DNA from: JAHHLP01 sp041609895
Lineage (GTDB): Bacteria; Bacteroidota; Rhodothermia; Rhodothermales; JABDKH01
DNA length: 6,353 nucleotides
Assembly: GCA_041609895.1 (NCBI GenBank)
Contig: JBFIPX010000193.1
Span: 1-6,353, forward strand
Direction of reading: 5' to 3'
Below the pieces are notes generated by a model. The model was not told the origin of the DNA, ran no database searches, and was given only the letters and a program-made list of their open reading frames with translations. The position numbers were made by a program, and so were the translations under genes. Position 1 is the stretch's first letter, and every line of letters begins with the position of its first letter. Positions 5,437 through 6,353 of the stretch are shown piece by piece.

Positions 5437-6353
5437 ATGACGGATCTCATGGAACGCATGACGGCCGAAATCGGACCCGTGCTGCTAAACGTTCTCGGCG
5501 CACTTGCGATACTCGTCGTCGGCTATATCGTCGCGCGACTGCTCTCGGCGATTGTGCGCAAGGCACTGCAAAAAACCACGCTCGACGACAAGCTGGCGAA
5601 CACGCTTCAGAAAGGCGAGCCTCGCATGGAGTTGGAGAGGCCGATCGCACGCGGCGTCTTTTATGTTGTAATGACGCTCGTTTTTGTAGCCGTTCTGCAA
5701 GTTCTGCAGCTGACGTTTGTAACGGCACCCCTCAACGAGTTTCTGGAGACAATCTTCGGATACTTGCCGCAGTTGATAGCAGCCGGTGTTCTGGTAGTCG
5801 TTGCCTACATCGTGGCCAGCGTCCTCCGCCTGGTCGTGCGTAAGGGTTTGCAGGCGGCAAACGTGGATGAGCGCCTCGTAGGCACAGCTGAGGAAGGAGC
5901 TGCCCCTTCAGTAGCGCTGTCGGACTCGGTGGCGACAGCTGTCTACTATCTCGTCTTCCTCCTTTTCCTGCCAGCGATTCTGGGCACACTGGAGTTGCAA
6001 GGACTACTACGACCTGTAGAAGGACTGCTCGACGAACTACTGGCATTTCTGCCCAACATTTTCGCGGCGGCCGTGATCATGGTCGTGGGCTACTTCATAG
6101 CCAATCTCATCCGGAAGATTGTCACCAACCTGCTGGCCGCCATAGGTGCCGACCGGCTATCTGAACGGGTCGGCCTGACGGGCGTCCTCGGCAAGCAGAG
6201 GCTTTCAGACGTTCTGGGAACCATCGTCTATGTCCTGGTGCTTTTGCCGGTGATCATCGCCGCGCTGAACGCGTTGTCCATCGACGCTGTTACCACCCCC
6301 GCGAGTGAGATGCTGGACATGATTCTCGCTGCGATTCCGCAGATACTTGCCGC
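5437..6353 (+). CDS. Conserved TM-helix repeat protein, mechanosensitive-channel related, 3'-truncated
   Basis: The frame from the ATG at 5437 stays open to the window end: 305 codons plus two bases, no stop. The product is strongly hydrophobic and built from repeats of the conserved TM-helix type found in MscS-related proteins and in stand-alone channel-like proteins. Repeat 1 (about residues 13-45) has LGALAILVVGYIVARLL followed by basic IVRKAL; repeat 2 (108-145) has LPQLIAAGVLVVVAYIVASV then VVRKGLQAANVDERL; repeat 3 (203-246) has LPNIFAAAVIMVVGYFIANL then IRKIVTNLLAAIGADRLSERVG; a fourth begins at about 295 with MILAAIPQILA. A second hydrophobic helix follows each repeat (about 72-98, 166-188, 258-284). 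It should sit in the inner membrane and may help in osmotic response or gating, by family only. Whether an MscS beta-domain follows cannot be seen. Promoter, leader and strong ribosome-binding site suggest a unit independent of the urate operon. Confidence 0.85.
   Translation, partial: MTDLMERMTAEIGPVLLNVLGALAILVVGYIVARLLSAIVRKALQKTTLDDKLANTLQKGEPRMELERPIARGVFYVVMTLVFVAVLQVLQLTFVTAPLNEFLETIFGYLPQLIAAGVLVVVAYIVASVLRLVVRKGLQAANVDERLVGTAEEGAAPSVALSDSVATAVYYLVFLLFLPAILGTLELQGLLRPVEGLLDELLAFLPNIFAAAVIMVVGYFIANLIRKIVTNLLAAIGADRLSERVGLTGVLGKQRLSDVLGTIVYVLVLLPVIIAALNALSIDAVTTPASEMLDMILAAIPQILA

Noticed and set aside
5382..5843. 153-codon + strand frame overlapping the TM-repeat gene
   Set aside because: Arg-rich out-of-frame shadow; the frame from 5437 has the strong Shine-Dalgarno sequence and coherent membrane-protein repeats.
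1..6353. Insertion sequences, CRISPR arrays, tRNA or rRNA genes
   Set aside because: No transposase motifs, regularly spaced short repeats, or tRNA/rRNA-like sequence were seen on either strand.

Overview
The window carries an almost complete bacterial uricolytic (urate to ureidoglycolate) operon on the + strand, followed by a separate, 3'-truncated gene for a membrane protein of the conserved TM-helix/mechanosensitive-channel type. The DNA is moderately GC-rich (roughly 58-60% by eye, not computed) and all recognised genes lie on one strand. Genes, short leaders and tight coding overlaps point to a bacterium, probably Gram-negative or at least one with a c-type cytochrome respiratory chain, because urate is oxidised here by a PuuD-type membrane enzyme. 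I cannot name the lineage; a marine or halophilic Rhodothermota/Bacteroidota-like or similar organism is only a guess.

Layout: (1) 1-1109, allantoinase, missing its N-terminus at the window edge; (2) 1112-2131, allantoicase with two tandem domains; (3) 2131-2652, OHCU decarboxylase; (4) 2645-4006, a 453-residue CitE/HpcH-aldolase-superfamily protein of the DUF6986 type with no established function; (5) 4006-4347, 5-hydroxyisourate hydrolase; (6) 4350-5150, the membrane domain of PuuD urate oxidase without its usual C-terminal cytochrome c; (7) 5151-5436, a non-coding interval with a candidate sigma70-type promoter, inverted repeats and two competing hairpins; (8) 5437 to the window end, the TM-repeat protein, preceded by a strong Shine-Dalgarno sequence.

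How the genes work together: PuuD oxidises urate to 5-hydroxyisourate, UraH hydrolyses this to OHCU, UraD decarboxylates OHCU to (S)-allantoin, AllB opens allantoin to allantoate, and Alc splits allantoate to (S)-ureidoglycolate plus urea. Every junction of the six genes is an overlap or a gap of at most 2 bases, so they are almost certainly one translationally coupled transcript. The DUF6986 protein sits inside this transcript between two pathway enzymes. It is the most interesting item: its fold family handles alpha-keto acid and acyl-CoA chemistry, and the next pathway carbon is glyoxylate, yet no ureidoglycolate lyase or glyoxylate enzyme is otherwise visible here. The downstream channel-like gene appears to be an independent transcription unit.
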